DNA of 64,000 bases from Candidatus Enterococcus ferrettii (GCF_017377655.1 NZ_JAFREL010000045.1:30587-94586); one strand, 5' to 3'. Positions 9,643 to 20,284 are shown, counted from the first letter of the stretch. Notes: generated by a model not told the origin, from the sequence alone. Program-made: numbers and translations.

Positions 9643-10692
9643 ATGAATCTTTCTGTTAATCGAAAGTTGATCTTAAACATCCTTTTATTTTTGGTTGTTA
9701 TTGGATTAATAATTTTTGTAATCCGTGACTCTTTAGGTGAGATTTTCGAAGAACTAACGACAACATCTTGGCCAATTGTATTAGGTGTTACTGTATTAGG
9801 TGTAGTGAGTCAATTGATTGAAGGCTACACAATAAAAAATATTGCTTCAGAGTATAATCCATCGTTTACAATTATGGATGGTTTCTTTGGATCAGCTTAT
9901 GCGACTTTTTATCGAGTGGTCACGTTCGGAACGGGTTCAATAGTAGCTGAGGTTATCTATTATCGAAAAAAAGGCTTGAAGCTTTCACAAGGAACGGGTG
10001 TCACTGCTTTACGAATGGTAACTTATAAAATTGCTGTTATGATCTGGGCCTTAGTATTTTTGGTCTTGGAATCAGATGTTTTGCGTCAAGAAGTACCGAA
10101 TGGCATTATGCTGGTTTTAATTGGTATGTCGGTAACATTAGCAATCGTAACAGTATTATTGCTTTTTAGCTTGAATGTCAGTGCACAAGTAATTTTTGTG
10201 AAAATTTCCAATCGTATCTTTAAAAGACAACGCTGGCGTGATCTAGTAGACAAGGCCAATTTGCAGTTTTATTCATTGAGAGAAACGATTCAAACTTTTA
10301 TTAAAAATAAACATGTAGTGGTTAAGGTATTTGCCTCAAATATGGCTAAGCTAGCTGTCTGGTATGCTATTCCTTATTTTATTCTAAGTCAGAGTTATCC
10401 CAACCTTTCACTATCTTTGTCGATAGCACTTATTAGTTTTACAATTACTTTAGGCGGAGTTTTACCAGCACCTGGAGGCATTGGTGGGTTAGAATTTGTT
10501 TACGTCTTGCTGTTTAAACATGTTGTTAGTAATGTAGATGCTGTATCCTCATTGCTGCTTTATCGGTATGCAACTTACTTAATGCCTTTCTTTATAGGAA
10601 TGATCTATGTGCTAGTGACAAAACAAAAAGAAATTAAAACAGAATTTGAAGAAGCAAAAGAAAATAAAAAGGAAGCCGACAACCAGTCATAG
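9643..10692 (+). CDS. flippase-like (YbhN/AglD/MprF N-domain family) membrane protein
   Basis: Polytopic membrane protein of the lysylphosphatidylglycerol-synthase transmembrane-domain family (UPF0104). About eight hydrophobic segments run from residue 9 to 330, and the family signature GGVLPAPGGIGGLEFVYVLL lies near residue 270. MprF proteins use this module to flip lipids, but here the soluble aminoacyl-transferase domain is absent, so the substrate is unknown. It is a single gene flanked by terminators. The charged C-terminal tail (KEIKTEFEEAKENKKEAD) is cytoplasmic, and its end forms the arm of the terminator. Confidence 0.85.
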   Translation: MNLSVNRKLILNILLFLVVIGLIIFVIRDSLGEIFEELTTTSWPIVLGVTVLGVVSQLIEGYTIKNIASEYNPSFTIMDGFFGSAYATFYRVVTFGTGSIVAEVIYYRKKGLKLSQGTGVTALRMVTYKIAVMIWALVFLVLESDVLRQEVPNGIMLVLIGMSVTLAIVTVLLLFSLNVSAQVIFVKISNRIFKRQRWRDLVDKANLQFYSLRETIQTFIKNKHVVVKVFASNMAKLAVWYAIPYFILSQSYPNLSLSLSIALISFTITLGGVLPAPGGIGGLEFVYVLLFKHVVSNVDAVSSLLLYRYATYLMPFFIGMIYVLVTKQKEIKTEFEEAKENKKEADNQS

Positions 10693-10706
10693 GCTTCCTT
10701 TTTTTG
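10667..10706 (+). terminator. terminator overlapping the flippase-like gene's stop
   Basis: AAGGAAGCC (10669-10677) pairs with GGCTTCCTT (10692-10700), followed by a T run. A-rich sequence on the other side makes it usable from the convergent oxidoreductase gene too. Confidence 0.85.
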
Positions 10707-10708
10707 TA

Positions 10709-11719
10709 TTAATAGCGGATAACCAATTTACCAATCATTTTATCCGCTTCTACTATTTGATGAGCATGATAAAATGTTTCAGGGGAAAGTCCATCTAAGG
10801 TTTCGGTCAGGGTCGATTGAATTTTTTCGGTAGACAATAGATGAGTTAAGAGTGTTAAGGCTTCTCCCTGTGATTTAATATGATAGTCATAATCAGTTTT
10901 TGCAAACATGTACTCCCATACAAAGCTGCCTGATTTTGCTTTTAGCTTAGCCAGATTATGATCCTTAGCAGTTGCTACAGTTGAACCAAGATAACCAAAA
11001 GGACTTAATAAGTCAGCCATTTCATCATAATAATGGTCAGAAGAATGTAAGACAGCAATATAAGGAAGGGCATCGTAACCTAACTTCTTGACTTGCTTAG
11101 TCAAGTCTTTATGATGATTCAGGATTTGATCGGCCCCTAACTTCTCGCACCAATCTGCTGTTTCTGGCCTTGAAGCAGTTGCTAGAACTGTGAGACCTGC
11201 CCACTTAGCTAATTGAATCATGATCGAACCTACTCCGCCTGCACCATTTATGATTAATAATGTTGCATCATTTCCGTTTTCTTTTGAAACCAAATCCATT
11301 TTCTCGAAAAGTAGTTCATAAGCTGTTAAAAATGTTAAGGGCAAGGCTGCTGCTTTTTCAGCAGGAATGTTTTCCGGTAGTTTTGCAACGATGCGTGAAT
11401 CCACAATTTGTTTTTCACTGTAGCTGCCGTAGCGGTTGGTTGTTCCCGCAAAAATTACGCGGTCGCCAGCAACAAGGTGAGGAACCTGATCGCCCACTTG
11501 TGTAACAATTCCAACACTGTCAAAACCTAAAATGTGAGGAGCTTTAGTTCCTTTTCCTGTTTGACGTAATTTAGTGTCAACAGGATTTATTGATATCGCG
11601 ATGTTTTGAACCATCACGTCATATTTCATTAGTTTAGGCAGCATAATTTCGAAAGTTTCAAAAAAATTACCTTCTGATAATTCAAACCCTTTCTCAAATC
11701 CAATGGCTCTAGAAATCAT
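10709..11719 (-). CDS. zinc-type MDR family alcohol dehydrogenase/quinone oxidoreductase
   Basis: Medium-chain dehydrogenase/reductase, NADPH-dependent, of the zinc-binding-alcohol-dehydrogenase-like/quinone oxidoreductase group. The N-terminal GroES-like domain (ISINPVDTKLRQTG, GFDSVGIV) is followed by a Rossmann domain with GAGGVGSIMIQLAKWAG at about residue 155. No catalytic Zn-ligand Cys set is evident, so it is probably a quinone reductase type. Length 336 is normal. It is transcribed convergently to the flippase-like gene and divergently from clpB. The substrate cannot be read from the sequence. Confidence 0.85.
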   Translation of the reverse strand: MISRAIGFEKGFELSEGNFFETFEIMLPKLMKYDVMVQNIAISINPVDTKLRQTGKGTKAPHILGFDSVGIVTQVGDQVPHLVAGDRVIFAGTTNRYGSYSEKQIVDSRIVAKLPENIPAEKAAALPLTFLTAYELLFEKMDLVSKENGNDATLLIINGAGGVGSIMIQLAKWAGLTVLATASRPETADWCEKLGADQILNHHKDLTKQVKKLGYDALPYIAVLHSSDHYYDEMADLLSPFGYLGSTVATAKDHNLAKLKAKSGSFVWEYMFAKTDYDYHIKSQGEALTLLTHLLSTEKIQSTLTETLDGLSPETFYHAHQIVEADKMIGKLVIRY

Positions 11720-11795
11720 CTACTCATCTCCTTTGATAAAATTGTAGCATTTTACTTAAAAGTCTACGAAAGTTATGCTTTTCAAATAGAAAAAT

Positions 11796-11825
11796 TTTGA
11801 CCAATCCTGACCAAAAGAGTATAAT
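11796..11825 (+). promoter_or_regulatory. clpB promoter with overlapping CtsR operator
   Basis: TTGACC (11797-11802), a 17-bp spacer and TATAAT (11820-11825) form a near-consensus sigma-A promoter. TTTGACC (11796-11802), a 3-nt gap and CCTGACC (11806-11812) match the tandem heptad CtsR box in reverse orientation with two mismatches. An operator covering the -35 box implies repression by CtsR and release on heat shock. Confidence 0.8.
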
Positions 11826-11870
11826 TTTATTCGTGAGGGAAACCTCAAAAGGTTTAGAGGAGGTAATTGA

Positions 11871-14474
11871 ATGAATATTGAAAAAATGACTACTACCTTA
11901 CAAGAGGCGATTGCTGAGGCTCAACAAATTGCTATGACGCGTCAACATCAAGAAATTGATATTGCCCATCTATGGAAAATATTATTACAGCCTAATCATT
12001 TCGGCCGCAATTTTTACACAGATGCTGGTATAGATGTGGAAGCATTTGAAATAGAAATTGATCGTGCGCTAGATGACTATCCTACAGTCGCCGGTGAAAA
12101 TATTGTTTACGGACATAATCTTAGCCAAAATTTGTTTTCCTTGTTAAGGGAAGCAGATAAATTAAGAGAAGACTATCAAGATGAATATTTGTCTACTGAG
12201 ATTGTAATACTTGCATTAATGAGCTTGAAAAATTATCGCTTGACGAAATACCTTAATCAAGTTGGGTTAAACAAAAAAGAAGTACAAAAAAATATTGAAG
12301 ATATTAGAGGGGGAGATCGTGTGACTTCTCAAAATCAAGAAGAAACCTATAAAGCCTTAGAAAAATATGGAGTTGACTTAGTTCAACAAGTAAAAAATGG
12401 TAAACAAGATCCAATTATTGGTCGGGACGAAGAAATTCGGGATGTCATCCGAATTCTATCTCGTAAGACCAAAAATAATCCGGTCTTAATTGGTGAACCT
12501 GGAGTTGGTAAAACGGCTATCGTGGAAGGATTGGCCCAACGGATTGTTCGCAAAGATGTACCGGAAAATCTAAAAAACAAAACTATTTTTTCGCTAGATA
12601 TGGGATCACTTATCGCTGGAGCAAAATTCAGGGGAGAATTTGAGGAACGATTAAAATCTGTCTTAAAGGAAGTTAAAAAATCCGACGGACAAATTCTACT
12701 CTTTATCGATGAAATCCATAATATTGTAGGTGCTGGTAAAACGGAGGGAAGTATGGATGCTGGAAACCTGCTGAAACCCATGCTAGCTCGTGGAGAATTA
12801 CATTTAATTGGTGCTACAACCTTAGATGAATATCGACAATATATGGAAAAAGATAAAGCGTTAGAACGTCGTTTCCAAAAAGTTTTGGTAAAAGAACCGA
12901 CAGTCCAAGATACAATTAGTATTTTGCGAGGATTAAAAGAGCGTTTCGAAATTCATCATAGTGTTAATATTCATGATAATGCATTAGTGGCTGCGGCCAC
13001 TTTATCTGATCGATACATTACGGATCGCTTTTTACCTGATAAAGCAATAGACCTAGTGGATGAAGCTAGTGCAAGCATTCGTGTAGAAATGAATTCTATG
13101 CCAACAGAACTGGATCAAGTTACTCGACGCTTAATGCAGTTGGAGATTGAGGAAGCTGCATTGAAAAAGGAAACCGACGATGCTAGTAAGAAACGTTTAG
13201 GTAATCTGCAGGAAGAATTAGCAGACTTGCGAGAAGAAGCGAATGCCATGCGTTTGCAATGGGAAACAGAAAAGGAAGAAGTTAATGCGGTCTCTAATAA
13301 ACGAGCCGAAATTGATCAGGCGAAACATGAATTAGAAGATGCAGAGAATAATTATGATTTAGAAAGAGCCGCAGTGTTACGTCATGGCACAATCCCTCAG
13401 TTGGAGAAAGAATTAGAAGACCTTGAATCTAAGAATGAAAGCAGTGATATTCGGATGGTTCAAGAATCGGTGACTGAAAATGAAATTGCCCAAGTGGTTG
13501 CTCGTTTAACGGGTATTCCGGTAACTAAGCTAGTAGAGGGTGACCGAGCGAAACTGTTGAATTTAAACAGTACATTGCATCAACGTGTAATCGGACAAGA
13601 TGAAGCAGTTGATGCAGTAAGTGATGCAGTGCTTCGATCTCGAGCTGGGCTGCAAGATCCAAATCGCCCATTAGGTTCTTTTCTGTTCTTAGGACCAACG
13701 GGTGTCGGAAAAACGGAATTAGCAAAGGCATTAGCTGAAAATCTGTTCGATTCACAGGACCATATGGTTCGAATAGACATGAGTGAATATATGGAAAAAC
13801 ATGCTGTTTCACGATTGGTTGGGGCCCCTCCAGGATATATAGGTTATGAAGAGGGCGGTCAGCTGACAGAAGCGGTTCGCCGCAATCCATATACCATCAT
13901 TTTATTGGATGAAATTGAGAAGGCACATCCGGATGTTTTCAACATTTTGCTTCAGGTGTTAGATGATGGGCGTCTGACCGACTCTAAAGGTCGTGTCGTA
14001 GACTTCAAAAATACTGTGTTAATTATGACTAGTAATATCGGCTCACAGCTACTGTTAGACGGTGTAACTGCTGATGGAGAAATACCTGAATCAGTTCAGG
14101 AACAGGTTATGAACATGCTGAGAGGGCACTTTAAGCCTGAATTCTTGAATCGAATTGACGATACAATTTTGTTTACACCATTAAGCTTGGAAAACGTGAA
14201 AGGAATCGTAGAAAAATTAGTTGCTCAGCTTTCACTTCGGTTAGAGGATCAGGAAATTCAATTGATTATTACTGATCAGGCAAAATCTTGGATTGCTGAA
14301 AATGCGTATGAACCTCAGTACGGGGCACGACCTCTGAAACGTTTCATTACTCGTGAAGTAGAGACGCCGCTGGCAAAAGAAATTATTGCGGGGCGAATAT
14401 TGCCAAAAACACAGGTAACACTCGAATTATTAAATGATCAATTAGTATTTCTAAAAGAACCGATCGAAGAATAA
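11871..14474 (+). CDS. clpB: ATP-dependent chaperone/disaggregase ClpB
   Basis: Hexameric HSP100 disaggregase that works with DnaK to rescue aggregated proteins. The N-domain (1-150) precedes NBD1 with Walker [11 protein letters not shown] (about 206) and Walker [11 protein letters not shown], then a coiled-coil middle domain (about 405-520, rich in Glu/Lys/Ala), which distinguishes ClpB from ClpC/ClpA, and NBD2 with [10 protein letters not shown] and [10 protein letters not shown]. No ClpP-binding loop was noticed. Length 867 is normal. The AGAGGAGG ribosome site and CtsR-controlled promoter indicate class III heat-shock regulation. Confidence 0.97.
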   Translation: MNIEKMTTTLQEAIAEAQQIAMTRQHQEIDIAHLWKILLQPNHFGRNFYTDAGIDVEAFEIEIDRALDDYPTVAGENIVYGHNLSQNLFSLLREADKLREDYQDEYLSTEIVILALMSLKNYRLTKYLNQVGLNKKEVQKNIEDIRGGDRVTSQNQEETYKALEKYGVDLVQQVKNGKQDPIIGRDEEIRDVIRILSRKTKNNPVLIGEPGVGKTAIVEGLAQRIVRKDVPENLKNKTIFSLDMGSLIAGAKFRGEFEERLKSVLKEVKKSDGQILLFIDEIHNIVGAGKTEGSMDAGNLLKPMLARGELHLIGATTLDEYRQYMEKDKALERRFQKVLVKEPTVQDTISILRGLKERFEIHHSVNIHDNALVAAATLSDRYITDRFLPDKAIDLVDEASASIRVEMNSMPTELDQVTRRLMQLEIEEAALKKETDDASKKRLGNLQEELADLREEANAMRLQWETEKEEVNAVSNKRAEIDQAKHELEDAENNYDLERAAVLRHGTIPQLEKELEDLESKNESSDIRMVQESVTENEIAQVVARLTGIPVTKLVEGDRAKLLNLNSTLHQRVIGQDEAVDAVSDAVLRSRAGLQDPNRPLGSFLFLGPTGVGKTELAKALAENLFDSQDHMVRIDMSEYMEKHAVSRLVGAPPGYIGYEEGGQLTEAVRRNPYTIILLDEIEKAHPDVFNILLQVLDDGRLTDSKGRVVDFKNTVLIMTSNIGSQLLLDGVTADGEIPESVQEQVMNMLRGHFKPEFLNRIDDTILFTPLSLENVKGIVEKLVAQLSLRLEDQEIQLIITDQAKSWIAENAYEPQYGARPLKRFITREVETPLAKEIIAGRILPKTQVTLELLNDQLVFLKEPIEE

Positions 14475-14505
14475 TTCCTACACTTAATTAACGGAGCAGG
14501 TGAGA

Positions 14506-14548
14506 ATGATGAATTTGTGATGAAAGTTTTCATGAATCATCATTTTTA
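14506..14548 (+). terminator. terminator after clpB
   Basis: ATGATGA (14506-14512) pairs with TCATCAT (14537-14543), with an inner TGAAA/TTTCA stem, followed by a short T run. Confidence 0.65.
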
Positions 14549-14549
14549 C

Positions 14550-14578
14550 TTGCTTTTTCTTTTCAAAATGTGGATAAT
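14550..14578 (+). promoter_or_regulatory. xpt-pbuX promoter
   Basis: TTGCTT (14550-14555), a 17-bp spacer and GATAAT (14573-14578) place the transcript start near 14585, just ahead of the guanine aptamer. Confidence 0.6.
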
Positions 14579-14595
14579 GCTACTATATTTTTAAA

Positions 14596-14660
14596 GCTTA
14601 TATATCGTCATGATAGGGATGACAGTTTCTACCTTGTGCCGTAAACGCAAGACTATAAGC
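14596..14660 (+). ncRNA. guanine (purine) riboswitch aptamer
   Basis: P1 is GCTTATA (14596-14602) with TATAAGC (14654-14660). P2 GTCAT/ATGAC carries loop GATAGGG; P3 CTTGTG/CGCAAG carries loop CCGTAAA. The conserved core AGTTTCTACC is intact. The J3/1 stretch reads GACTAT; cytosine at the discriminator position specifies guanine rather than adenine. It is the classic leader of xpt-pbuX: ligand binding should favour the downstream terminator and switch expression off. Confidence 0.95.
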
Positions 14661-14691
14661 AAAAATTGTACGTTTGGCGTACCTTTTTTGC
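14661..14691 (+). terminator. riboswitch expression-platform terminator
   Basis: GTACG (14668-14672) and CGTAC (14678-14682), extendable through the A-rich and T-rich flanks, precede a T run (14684-14689). The antiterminator would borrow the 3' strand of P1. Confidence 0.85.
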
Positions 14692-14747
14692 TTTATGCAG
14701 AATTGGTGCGTCTTTTGTTTAAACTTACCATAGAGAGGAAGAGAATT

Positions 14748-15329
14748 ATGAAAGAATTGACAGAACGCATCAAAAAAAATGGACGTGTATTAGGCGACGG
14801 GGTACTTAAGGTCGATGAATTTGTGACTCACCAAGTCGATCCAATATTGATGGAAGCAACTGGTAAACGTTTTGCTGAAGTCTTTGCAGATCAAAAAATT
14901 ACAAAGGTAGTTACTATCGAAGCTTCCGGAATCGCTCCAGCAGTCTATGCTGCTCAAGCGTTAGGAGTGCCAATGATTTTTGCTCGCAAGTCAAAAAGCC
15001 TAACCATGGATGAAGAATTATTAACTTCTTCTGTCTATTCTTTTACTAAACAGCTTACTAGTACTATTTCAATTTCTCGAAAATTCTTGTCTAGCGAAGA
15101 CCGTGTACTGTTGATAGACGATTTCTTAGCAAACGGCCAAGCTGCCAAAGGCTTGATCGAATTATGCCGCCAAGCGGGTGCTGAGGTAGCTGGCATTGGT
15201 ATCTTAATTGAAAAATCTTTTCAAGATGGACGTCAATTATTAGAAGACATGGGTATTCCAGTTGTTTCACTTGCTAGAATTGCTTCTCTTGATGACGGTA
15301 AAGTAGCATTTTTAGAGGAGGATGCATAA
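14748..15329 (+). CDS. xpt: xanthine phosphoribosyltransferase
   Basis: Purine salvage: xanthine plus PRPP gives XMP. The PRPP-binding motif [14 protein letters not shown] is present, as are the N-terminal EFVTHQVDP and the KSKSLT segment of Xpt. The start is ATG 14748, following GAGAGGAAGAG; an open frame back to 14610 runs through the riboswitch and is not coding. The protein is 193 residues, typical. It lies 2 nt before pbuX, forming a two-gene salvage operon repressed by guanine. Confidence 0.95.
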   Translation: MKELTERIKKNGRVLGDGVLKVDEFVTHQVDPILMEATGKRFAEVFADQKITKVVTIEASGIAPAVYAAQALGVPMIFARKSKSLTMDEELLTSSVYSFTKQLTSTISISRKFLSSEDRVLLIDDFLANGQAAKGLIELCRQAGAEVAGIGILIEKSFQDGRQLLEDMGIPVVSLARIASLDDGKVAFLEEDA

Positions 15330-15331
15330 TT

Positions 15332-16645
15332 TTGTCAAATCAAAATGGAAATGGAAAGGCCGCTGTTTTAGGGCTGCAACATTTATTAGCGATGTATGCC
15401 GGAGCGGTAGCTGTTCCTTTATTAATCGGAACAGGTTTAGGATTTAACGAATCACAAATGACGTATCTAATTTCCATTGATATTTTTATGTGTGGAATAG
15501 CCACATTACTTCAGCTAACAGTAAACAAGTTTTTTGGGATTGGGCTACCTGTTGTTTTAGGCTGTGCAATTCAAGCTGTAGCACCATTGATTTTAATCGG
15601 TCAGACAAAGGGGATCGGTGCTATTTATGGCTCGATCATTGCTGCTGGAGTATTTATTGTCTTGATTGCAGGGTTCTTTTCCAAGGTCGAAAAGCTGTTT
15701 CCATCAGTAGTTACCGGTACGGTAATTACAACGATCGGATTGACTCTAATTCCAGTTGCAATCACAAAAATGGGCGGCGGTGATGCAGCTGCTTCGAATT
15801 TTGGTGATCCGACAACCTTGTTGTTGGCTTTCGTAACTATCGCACTTATATTAGTCATTCAAATTTTTGGTAAAGGTTTTATTCGTTCCATTGCAGTGTT
15901 AGTCGGTTTAGTTGGTGGAACACTTTTAGCGATGGTTTTAAATCGAGTAGACTTTTCGGCAATTGGTCATGCTCCGTTATTTCATGTGCCACAGCCTTTT
16001 TACTTTGGGACGCCGACTTTTGATATTTCTTCAATTCTACTGATGATTATTATCTCGATTGTTAGTATGGTGGAGTCAACGGGTGTATATTTTGCGCTTG
16101 GTGATATCACAGGAAAGAAAATACAAGAAGATGATTTGAAACGAGGATATCGTGCAGAGGGATTGGCAGTTGTTTTAGGTGGAATATTTAATACTTTCCC
16201 TTATACTGGTTTTTCGCAAAATGTAGGTCTGGTTCAACTATCCGGTATTAAGACCCGTAAACCAATTTATTTCTCAGCTTTTTTTCTGATTATCTTAGGC
16301 TTATTTCCAAAAATTGGGGCGCTAGCACAAATTATTCCTGAGCCTGTATTAGGTGGCGGCATGCTGGTAATGTTTGGAATGGTGGCTGTTCAAGGTATGA
16401 AGATGCTCTCAACAATTGATTTTCATAACGAAAAAAATTTGTTGATTGTTGCAATTTCAATTGGTTTTGGTCTAGGCTTCAATGCAATGCCGACCTTGTT
16501 CAATCAGCTGCCAGCAACTGTTCAAATGTTTACTGGTAACGGAATTGTTATGAGCAGTTTATCAGCAATTGTTTTAAATCTAGTCTTTCACGGTTATTCT
16601 GGTAAAGCAAAAGCTTCGATTAAAGCAACTAATTCACATACGTAA
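15332..16645 (+). CDS. pbuX: xanthine permease
   Basis: Proton-coupled xanthine uptake protein of the NCS2 (nucleobase:cation symporter 2) family. It is hydrophobic throughout with about 12-14 membrane segments; the family signatures LGLQHLLAMYAGAVAVPLLIG and VESTGVYFALGD are visible. The TTG start at 15332 follows AGAGGAGG with 10-nt spacing and begins 2 nt after the xpt stop. Length 437 is typical. It supplies the substrate for Xpt and shares its guanine riboswitch control. Confidence 0.95.
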   Translation: MSNQNGNGKAAVLGLQHLLAMYAGAVAVPLLIGTGLGFNESQMTYLISIDIFMCGIATLLQLTVNKFFGIGLPVVLGCAIQAVAPLILIGQTKGIGAIYGSIIAAGVFIVLIAGFFSKVEKLFPSVVTGTVITTIGLTLIPVAITKMGGGDAAASNFGDPTTLLLAFVTIALILVIQIFGKGFIRSIAVLVGLVGGTLLAMVLNRVDFSAIGHAPLFHVPQPFYFGTPTFDISSILLMIIISIVSMVESTGVYFALGDITGKKIQEDDLKRGYRAEGLAVVLGGIFNTFPYTGFSQNVGLVQLSGIKTRKPIYFSAFFLIILGLFPKIGALAQIIPEPVLGGGMLVMFGMVAVQGMKMLSTIDFHNEKNLLIVAISIGFGLGFNAMPTLFNQLPATVQMFTGNGIVMSSLSAIVLNLVFHGYSGKAKASIKATNSHT

Positions 16646-16653
16646 AAATAGCA

Positions 16654-16750
16654 AGGTAATCCAAACTGCTAATTGTTTCGATCCCTAAGAGTTAGACTAA
16701 AAATTTAACTTTTTATGGTCATTACAAATTGCTCTTTGGATTGCCTTTTT
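16654..16750 (+). terminator. long branched terminator after pbuX
   Basis: A 12-bp stem with one G-U pair (AGGTAATCCAAA at 16654-16665, TTTGGATTGCCT at 16735-16746) closes a 69-nt loop containing a smaller AGTTA/TAACT hairpin and ends in a T run. Confidence 0.75.
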
Positions 16751-16847
16751 GTTTAGAAAAATATTATTTAGGATGCTCACTAAGAAAATGGCAACTATCT
16801 CAGTAATCTATGTTGAAAATCAGAAATTATTACCGATATATCTAATT

Positions 16848-16924
16848 AAACACGAACAATAGCTGAGATTCTATGTCTATTATTCGAATATTGTTTTGAC
16901 TTCATTTTAATTGCTTGTTAAAAT
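16848..16924 (+). promoter_or_regulatory. purEKB promoter with paired PurBoxes
   Basis: AAACACGAACAATA (16848-16861) is a PurR box; an inverted partner (TATTATTCGAATATTG, 16879-16894) follows, their CG cores lying 34 nt apart. Immediately after are TTGACT (16896-16901), a 17-bp spacer and TAAAAT (16919-16924). PurR-PRPP control is expected as in B. subtilis. Confidence 0.8.
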
Positions 16925-16952
16925 GTGAATGACATAATGAAAGGAGCAATTT

Positions 16953-17441
16953 ATGAAGCCAGAAGTAGCGATTATTATGGGAAGTACTTCCGATTGGGAA
17001 ACAATGAAACATGCTTGTGACAGCTTAGACGAACTAGAAATTTCTTATGAGAAACAGGTGGTTTCCGCCCATCGTACACCAGATTTAATGTTTGAATTTG
17101 CTGAAAAAGCGCGAAGCAGAGGGATCAAAGTTATCATTGCTGGAGCAGGCGGTGCAGCACATTTGCCAGGCATGGTAGCGGCTAAAACTACTCTACCTGT
17201 TATCGGTGTACCCGTTCAATCGAAGGCTCTTAATGGATTGGATTCCCTTTTGTCAATTGTTCAAATGCCTGGTGGAGTTCCTGTGGCAACAACAGCTATT
17301 GGAAAAGCCGGGGCAACAAACGCTGGACTACTTGCGGCTCAGATGCTTTCAATGTATGATGAAAACATAGCTGTTCGTTTAGATGCTAAACGTCAGAAAA
17401 TGAAAGATTCTGTATTGGAAAGTAGTGAACAACTTGGTTAA
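16953..17441 (+). CDS. purE: N5-carboxyaminoimidazole ribonucleotide mutase
   Basis: Converts N5-CAIR to CAIR in IMP synthesis. The class I PurE signatures [31 protein letters not shown] and [16 protein letters not shown] are all present in 162 residues. The ATG follows AAAGGAG with 7-nt spacing. It is first in purEKB, overlapping purK by 17 nt, so the two steps that fix CO2 are translationally linked. Confidence 0.97.
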   Translation: MKPEVAIIMGSTSDWETMKHACDSLDELEISYEKQVVSAHRTPDLMFEFAEKARSRGIKVIIAGAGGAAHLPGMVAAKTTLPVIGVPVQSKALNGLDSLLSIVQMPGGVPVATTAIGKAGATNAGLLAAQMLSMYDENIAVRLDAKRQKMKDSVLESSEQLG

Positions 17442-18555
17442 ACCTTTACAACCTGGCGCAACAATTGGAATTGTGGGCGGGGGGCAATTAGGTCGGATGA
17501 TGGCGATTAGTGCGAAAGAAATGGGGTTTCGCATTGGCATTATCGATCCAACTGAAGACTGTCCAGCCTCTCAAGTTTCAGATTGGCATATCATCGCCCC
17601 TTACGATGACCAGGCGGCGCTAGAAGAAATGGCTCGCCGTACGCAAGTCATTACCTATGAATTTGAGAATGTGGATGTTGATGCATTGAATCAAATTGTC
17701 GACCGAGCTAACATTCCTCAAGGAACGGATTTACTGGCTATTACTCAAGATCGTTTAATGGAGAAAGCCTTTTTAGAGGGGAATAATATTGTGATTGCTC
17801 CCTATGCCACAATTATCAGCCCGACGGATATACAGGATGCTATCGAAGGTATCGGGTATCCTTGTGTATTGAAAACGACACGCGGCGGATACGATGGACA
17901 TGGTCAATACGTGTTGAAAGGAACTTCTGATTTAGCTCCTTCCATGAATTTGTTGCGCTCTGGAACTTGTGTGCTAGAAGCATGGATTCCTTTTGAAAAG
18001 GAGCTTTCTGTTTTAGTCGCTGGAAATGGCTACGGAGAATATGTGACTTTTCCTGTTGTAGAAAATAATCATCGGAACAATATTTTGCATGAGACTATAG
18101 CTCCAGCTCAAATTATTCCCGCCGTTGCTGAGGAAGCCAAACGGATTGCGGAAGTAATTGCAGAGGGTGTTGAGTTAGTAGGAACTTTGTGTGTTGAATT
18201 GTTTTTGACCAAAGCCGGCGCATTATATGTTAATGAAATGGCACCTCGTCCTCATAATTCCGGTCATTATACGATTGAGGCTTGTTCCATGAGCCAATTT
18301 GACGCGCATGTTCGGGGTGTTTGTGGATGGCCACTCGCTCAACCAAAATTATTGTCGGATGCGATTATGGTAAATGTATTAGGGGAAAACTTACTTGGAA
18401 CTTATGAAATTATCGACGAAAAACCTGATTGGCATTTTCATTATTATGGTAAAGCAATGGCTAAAAAGGGTAGAAAAATGGGACATATTACCTTGCTGAC
18501 AGAAGATATTGGCCAATCATTAAAAGAAATTAAAAATACTGAAATCTGGGATTAA
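17425..18555 (+). CDS. purK: N5-carboxyaminoimidazole ribonucleotide synthase
   Basis: ATP-grasp enzyme that carboxylates AIR to N5-CAIR using bicarbonate. The N-terminus [14 protein letters not shown] and the ATP-grasp motifs ([31 protein letters not shown]) identify PurK. The start is either GTG 17425 or TTG 17434; both lie inside purE and neither has an ideal ribosome site, consistent with translational coupling. The 376-residue length matches the family. Confidence 0.95.
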   Translation: MNNLVKPLQPGATIGIVGGGQLGRMMAISAKEMGFRIGIIDPTEDCPASQVSDWHIIAPYDDQAALEEMARRTQVITYEFENVDVDALNQIVDRANIPQGTDLLAITQDRLMEKAFLEGNNIVIAPYATIISPTDIQDAIEGIGYPCVLKTTRGGYDGHGQYVLKGTSDLAPSMNLLRSGTCVLEAWIPFEKELSVLVAGNGYGEYVTFPVVENNHRNNILHETIAPAQIIPAVAEEAKRIAEVIAEGVELVGTLCVELFLTKAGALYVNEMAPRPHNSGHYTIEACSMSQFDAHVRGVCGWPLAQPKLLSDAIMVNVLGENLLGTYEIIDEKPDWHFHYYGKAMAKKGRKMGHITLLTEDIGQSLKEIKNTEIWD

Positions 18556-18567
18556 AAGGAGAACAAC

Positions 18568-19863
18568 ATGATACCTCGTTATACTCGACCTGAAATGGGT
18601 GAAATTTGGAGTGATGAAAATCGCTACCGTGCTTGGCTGGAAGTAGAAATTTTAGCGGATGAAGCTTGGGCTGAATTAGGTGAGATCCCTAAAGAAGATG
18701 TTAAAAAAATTCGTGAAAATGCTGATTTTGATATCGATCGTATCTTAGAAATTGAACAATCAACTAAGCATGATGTTGTAGCTTTTACGCGTGCAGTTTC
18801 TGAAACATTAGGTGAAGAACGCAAATGGGTTCATTATGGATTAACTAGTACAGATGTAGTTGACACAGCTTATGGTTACTTGTATAAACAAGCCAATGAC
18901 ATTTTACGCGAAGATTTAGCTGTTTTTTTGGCGATCATTGGTGAAAAAGCCAAGGAACACAAATATACAGTAATGATGGGGCGTACACACGGTGTGCACG
19001 CTGAACCAACAACTTTTGGTTTAAAATTAGCAACGTGGTATTCAGAAATAAAAAGAAATATTGAAAGATTTGATCGTGCAGCAAAAGGGGTAGAGGCCGG
19101 TAAAATTTCTGGAGCAGTTGGAACGTTTGCTAATATTCCACCCTTTGTAGAAAAATATGTTTGCGAAAATTTAGGCATTCGCCCACAAGAAATTTCTACT
19201 CAAGTTTTACCTAGGGACTTGCACGCTGAATATTTTTCAGCTTTGGCGCTAATCGCAACTTCAATTGAACGATTTGCTACAGAGATTCGTGGATTACAAA
19301 AATCTGAAACGCGTGAAGTAGAGGAATTTTTTGCAAAAGGTCAAAAAGGTTCTTCTGCAATGCCTCATAAACGTAATCCAATTGGTTCTGAAAATATGAC
19401 GGGATTGGCTCGTGTGGTTCGCGGACATATGGTAACTGCATATGAGGATGTTGCGCTTTGGCATGAACGGGATATTTCTCATTCTTCAGCTGAGCGGATT
19501 ATCGTTCCTGACACAACTATTTTAGTGGATTATATGTTGCACCGTTTTGGCAATATCGTAAAAAATTTGACGGTCTTCCCGGAAAATATGAAACGCAATA
19601 TGGATGCTACATTTGGACTAATTTACAGCCAACGTGTAATGTTAAAACTAATCGACAATGGCATGACTCGCGAGGAGGCTTACGACCTAGTCCAACCCAA
19701 AACAGCTTATGCTTGGGATAACCAAACAGCCTTCCGTCCATTACTAGAAGCCGACGAAAAGATTACTAACGTCTTATCCGAAAACGAATTAGACGATGCA
19801 TTTGATTATAACTATCATTTGAAAAATGTTGACGAAGTATTCAAACGTATTGGTATAAACTAA
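18568..19863 (+). CDS. purB: adenylosuccinate lyase
   Basis: Cleaves SAICAR in IMP synthesis and adenylosuccinate in AMP synthesis. The fumarase/aspartase-superfamily signature [11 protein letters not shown] is present, with TSTDVVDTA and the catalytic-His region [14 protein letters not shown]. Length 431 is typical. It follows purK by 12 nt with its own AAGGAG site and is terminated by a strong bidirectional hairpin, closing the first pur unit. Confidence 0.97.
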   Translation: MIPRYTRPEMGEIWSDENRYRAWLEVEILADEAWAELGEIPKEDVKKIRENADFDIDRILEIEQSTKHDVVAFTRAVSETLGEERKWVHYGLTSTDVVDTAYGYLYKQANDILREDLAVFLAIIGEKAKEHKYTVMMGRTHGVHAEPTTFGLKLATWYSEIKRNIERFDRAAKGVEAGKISGAVGTFANIPPFVEKYVCENLGIRPQEISTQVLPRDLHAEYFSALALIATSIERFATEIRGLQKSETREVEEFFAKGQKGSSAMPHKRNPIGSENMTGLARVVRGHMVTAYEDVALWHERDISHSSAERIIVPDTTILVDYMLHRFGNIVKNLTVFPENMKRNMDATFGLIYSQRVMLKLIDNGMTREEAYDLVQPKTAYAWDNQTAFRPLLEADEKITNVLSENELDDAFDYNYHLKNVDEVFKRIGIN

Positions 19864-19871
19864 TTTTTGAT

Positions 19872-19912
19872 ACAAAAAAACCCGCATATAATCAGAATAT
19901 GCGGGTTTTTTA
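19872..19912. terminator. bidirectional terminator between purB and a convergent gene
   Basis: A-rich flank, then ACCCGCATAT pairing with ATATGCGGGT and a T run on the right. The symmetrical A/T flanks serve both strands. Confidence 0.9.
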
Positions 19913-20284
19913 CTATGCATAAGATTCTATTTCCATAAAATAAGTCTGCTTTAAATGATCAAGCAACGAAGAAATCAATGAATAATCGTAGGAATGATTC
20001 TTATAGTTGATTTCAATACGATAAGAGTTCTTTAAGAAGGAATGATCCTTCAGCTGTGTAATAATTAATTCATCCTGCTGATCATTTTTGAAGTGTAATG
20101 ATTGCATACATTCGGAGCGTTTAGGCTTCAACAATTTTCTTAAATTGCGACAAGAATAGAAGCTGACATTACAGTTGCTAGTGTGGGTTTCATCAAGTCC
20201 TAATAGTGAATTAAGCAATAGTTGTTTATCATATTCAGATAGTGTAGCAATAAATTCTTGAGCTGCTGACTGCGAATCTAACAT
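19913..20284 (-). CDS. hypothetical protein between the two pur units
   Basis: A 123-residue protein of no family I recognise. It has no signal peptide or membrane segment, an amphipathic N-terminal helix (MLDSQSAAQEFIATLSEYDKQLLL), several Cys (three between about residues 38 and 60) and a mixed beta/alpha C-terminal half. GGGGGAA lies 6 nt before the ATG on the minus strand. It interrupts what is a continuous purEKBCSQLFMNHD operon in Bacillus, so the position suggests a lineage-specific insertion. A link to purine metabolism cannot be claimed. Confidence 0.7.
   Translation of the reverse strand: MLDSQSAAQEFIATLSEYDKQLLLNSLLGLDETHTSNCNVSFYSCRNLRKLLKPKRSECMQSLHFKNDQQDELIITQLKDHSFLKNSYRIEINYKNHSYDYSLISSLLDHLKQTYFMEIESYA

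Noticed and set aside
14610..14747. N-terminal extension of Xpt
   Set aside because: It translates the guanine riboswitch; ATG 14748 has the ribosome site and the family N-terminus.
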